Below, piece by piece: positions 13,069-14,673 of a stretch of DNA of 14,673 nucleotides. This DNA comes from Candidatus Stahliibacteriota bacterium (lineage in GTDB: Bacteria; Hydrothermota; Tepidihabitantia; SM23-42). The stretch's first letter is position 1, and each line of letters opens with the position of its first letter. The DNA is taken from positions 1 to 14,673 of the forward strand of contig SOIY01000062.1 in assembly GCA_004376785.1 (NCBI GenBank). Reading direction: 5' to 3'. A model generated the notes under the pieces. It was not told the DNA's origin, made no database searches, and saw nothing but the letters and a program-made list of their open reading frames with translations. Both the position numbers and the translations under genes were made by a program.

Positions 13069-14610
13069 ATGTTATCAAAAATTATTTCTTGTGCTACATT
13101 TGGCATTGAGGGGTATTTAATAGATGTCGAAGTAGATTTATCCACTGGTTTACCAGGTTTTACTACAGTAGGTTTACCTGATAATGCTGTAAAGGAATCG
13201 AAGGACAGGGTCTTTGCAGCAATAAAGAATGCTGGATTTAGATTTCCATCAAAAAAGATTACTGTAAACCTTGCTCCAGCAGATATTAAAAAAGAAGGTT
13301 CGAGTTTCGACCTTCCGATTGCTGTTGGAATTTTAGCTGCATCTCAGTCTGTACGCAGTGCACAATTAAACCGTTATGCAGTTCTTGGTGAATTATCTCT
13401 GGATGGTTCATTGCGCCCGATCAAAGGGGCAATTTCTGTTTCCCTTGCCGCAAAGGATAATAAGCTTGATGGTTTGATTGTACCCAGGTCAAATGCCCGT
13501 GAGGCAGCGATTGTGGAGGGAATTAATGTTTACGGTTTTGATAACTTAATAGAGGTTGTAGCATTTTTGAATGGAGAGATTGATATAACTCCCACAAAAG
13601 TAAATCGCGAAGAAATATTTGAAGCAGCTTCTCAGTATACAGTCGATTTTGCCGAGGTCAAAGGTCAGCATCATGCAAAGCGCGCCTTAGAGATTGCTGC
13701 AGCCGGAGGACATAACATTCTGATGATAGGTCCGCCCGGGACCGGTAAAACAATGCTGGCAAGGCGCTTGGTAACTATCCTGCCCAGGATGACTCTGGAA
13801 GAGGCATTGGAGACGACCAAAATTCATTCAGTGGCTGGAATTCTATCTCCTGGTGATTCCGTGCTTGGCATAAGACCATTTCGCTCACCGCACCATACAA
13901 TCTCAGATGCAGGTATTATTGGTGGTGGGCATGTTCCTAAACCAGGGGAGGTATCTCTGGCGCACAATGGTGTTTTGTTTTTGGATGAGTTGCCTGAATT
14001 TCATAGGAATGTCTTAGAAGTTTTACGACAACCTCTTGAAGACGGTTCTGTAACGATCGGCAGGGCAAAGGTCACGTTGACATATCCTGCGCGATTTATG
14101 CTCGCAGCGGCAATGAATCCATGTCCTTGCGGATATTTTACAGATCCTTATCATGAATGCCGGTGTACACCTACTGTAATACAGCGCTACCATACAAAGA
14201 TTTCAGGACCACTTCTTGATAGGATTGATATTCACATTGAAGTGCCATCGCTCAAATATGATGAATTGAAATCGACCCAGCCGGGTGAATCTTCTGTAGA
14301 AATTCGAGCGAGGATAAATAATGCGCGCAAGCTTCAGCTTGAGCGTTTTAAAAGTAAAAGGAAAATTTATTGTAATGCACACCTGGGATCAAAGTATATT
14401 AGAAAGTATTGTTCGATTGATGATCAATCACAGTCCTTACTTAAGACCGCAATTGAGAGATTTGGACTTTCTGCGCGCGCCTATGATAAGGTATTAAAAG
14501 TGGCGCGGACAATTGCTGATTTAGAAAATTCAGAAAATATCAAAGTACAGCATATTGCTGAGGCAATCCAGTACCGCAGTCTGGATAAAAACGTCTGGCA
14601 GCGCTTATAG
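13069..14610 (+). CDS. comM: YifB/ComM-family Mg-chelatase-like AAA+ ATPase
   Basis: Member of the YifB/ComM family. ComM is a hexameric helicase promoting branch migration when transformed DNA is integrated, but the gene also occurs in species not known to be competent. Domains: an N-terminal Lon-protease-like S5 fold (residues 1-165, with GLPGFTTVGLPDNAVKESKDRV and the KITVNLAPADIKKEGSSFDLPIA stretch), then the Mg-chelatase AAA+ module with Walker A GPPGTGKT (221-228), the RSPHHTISDAGIIGGG insert and Walker B VLFLDELPEF. The Cys cluster NPCPCGYF...CRCTP and the LLDRIDIHIEVP arginine region follow, then the Mg-chelatase C-terminal helical domain. At 513 residues it is full length and intact. 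The start is fixed by the promoter six bases upstream. It is transcribed divergently from the lipoprotein gene. Confidence 0.95.
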   Translation: MLSKIISCATFGIEGYLIDVEVDLSTGLPGFTTVGLPDNAVKESKDRVFAAIKNAGFRFPSKKITVNLAPADIKKEGSSFDLPIAVGILAASQSVRSAQLNRYAVLGELSLDGSLRPIKGAISVSLAAKDNKLDGLIVPRSNAREAAIVEGINVYGFDNLIEVVAFLNGEIDITPTKVNREEIFEAASQYTVDFAEVKGQHHAKRALEIAAAGGHNILMIGPPGTGKTMLARRLVTILPRMTLEEALETTKIHSVAGILSPGDSVLGIRPFRSPHHTISDAGIIGGGHVPKPGEVSLAHNGVLFLDELPEFHRNVLEVLRQPLEDGSVTIGRAKVTLTYPARFMLAAAMNPCPCGYFTDPYHECRCTPTVIQRYHTKISGPLLDRIDIHIEVPSLKYDELKSTQPGESSVEIRARINNARKLQLERFKSKRKIYCNAHLGSKYIRKYCSIDDQSQSLLKTAIERFGLSARAYDKVLKVARTIADLENSENIKVQHIAEAIQYRSLDKNVWQRL

Positions 14611-14673
14611 CGCTTCGATGGCAGTGATAAAAAGATAGATTACAGTGATACGCTACGCGTTCGATTTCGGCGA

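Noticed and set aside
14600..14614. AGCGCT-TAT-AGCGCT palindrome across the comM stop
   Set aside because: It is a short stem partly inside coding sequence, with no T-run; could be chance.
1..14673. CRISPR array, prophage, toxin-antitoxin or defence island
   Set aside because: No regularly spaced direct repeats, integrase, phage structural gene or nuclease pair is visible; all intact genes are housekeeping or envelope genes.

Overview
The window is a piece of an AT-rich bacterial chromosome, probably from an uncultured lineage. No single marker fixes the phylum. The M23 peptidase and lipoprotein styles, the mix of leaderless and Shine-Dalgarno starts, and the short AT-rich dispersed palindromes would fit an FCB-type or WOR-3/Stahlbacteria-like organism. 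That placement is an inference of low confidence. Nearly everything is housekeeping metabolism and envelope upkeep. No phage, CRISPR array, toxin-antitoxin pair or transposase gene is visible.

Layout. (1) 1-1974: an envelope pair, a membrane-anchored M23 peptidase cut by the window edge and then a CapA-type metallophosphatase whose true N-terminus lies upstream of its first ATG. (2) 2020-5218: asd (aspartate semialdehyde dehydrogenase) behind its own promoter, a repeat-filled gap, then a two-gene operon of a DUF401 permease and an MTA/SAH nucleosidase with an unusual hydrophobic N-terminus. (3) 5226-5337: a tRNA-Asp(GTC) with its own promoter. (4) 5338-7074: a repeat-bearing gap and a rhomboid protease fused to a TPR-like tail. 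(5) 7075-8101: a repeat cluster, including a 100-bp MITE-like element, and a four-cysteine hypothetical protein. (6) 8160-12452: an overlapping operon tilS-hpt-ftsH-folE (tRNA-Ile lysidine synthase, hypoxanthine phosphoribosyltransferase, membrane AAA protease, GTP cyclohydrolase I). (7) 12483-14610: a small reverse-strand lipoprotein, divergent from comM.

The most striking pattern is in transcription and translation starts. Five protein genes (asd, rhomboid, the Cys-motif hypothetical, tilS, comM) each have a near-consensus -35/-10 promoter with a 16-17 bp spacer, and the -10 box ends only 5-7 nt before the ATG. Transcription should therefore begin at or within a base or so of the start codon, giving leaderless mRNAs. 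By contrast, mtnN (inside an operon) and the lipoprotein gene have clear Shine-Dalgarno sites. The tRNA promoter has the same -35/-10 design.

Other points of interest are a FolE with two triphosphate-contact residues replaced (Lys to Ser and Arg to Ile, E. coli positions 136 and 185), the CapA gene with no standard start codon for its signal peptide and first metal ligand, the hydrophobic N-terminus on the nucleosidase, and two families of short inverted-repeat elements between genes.
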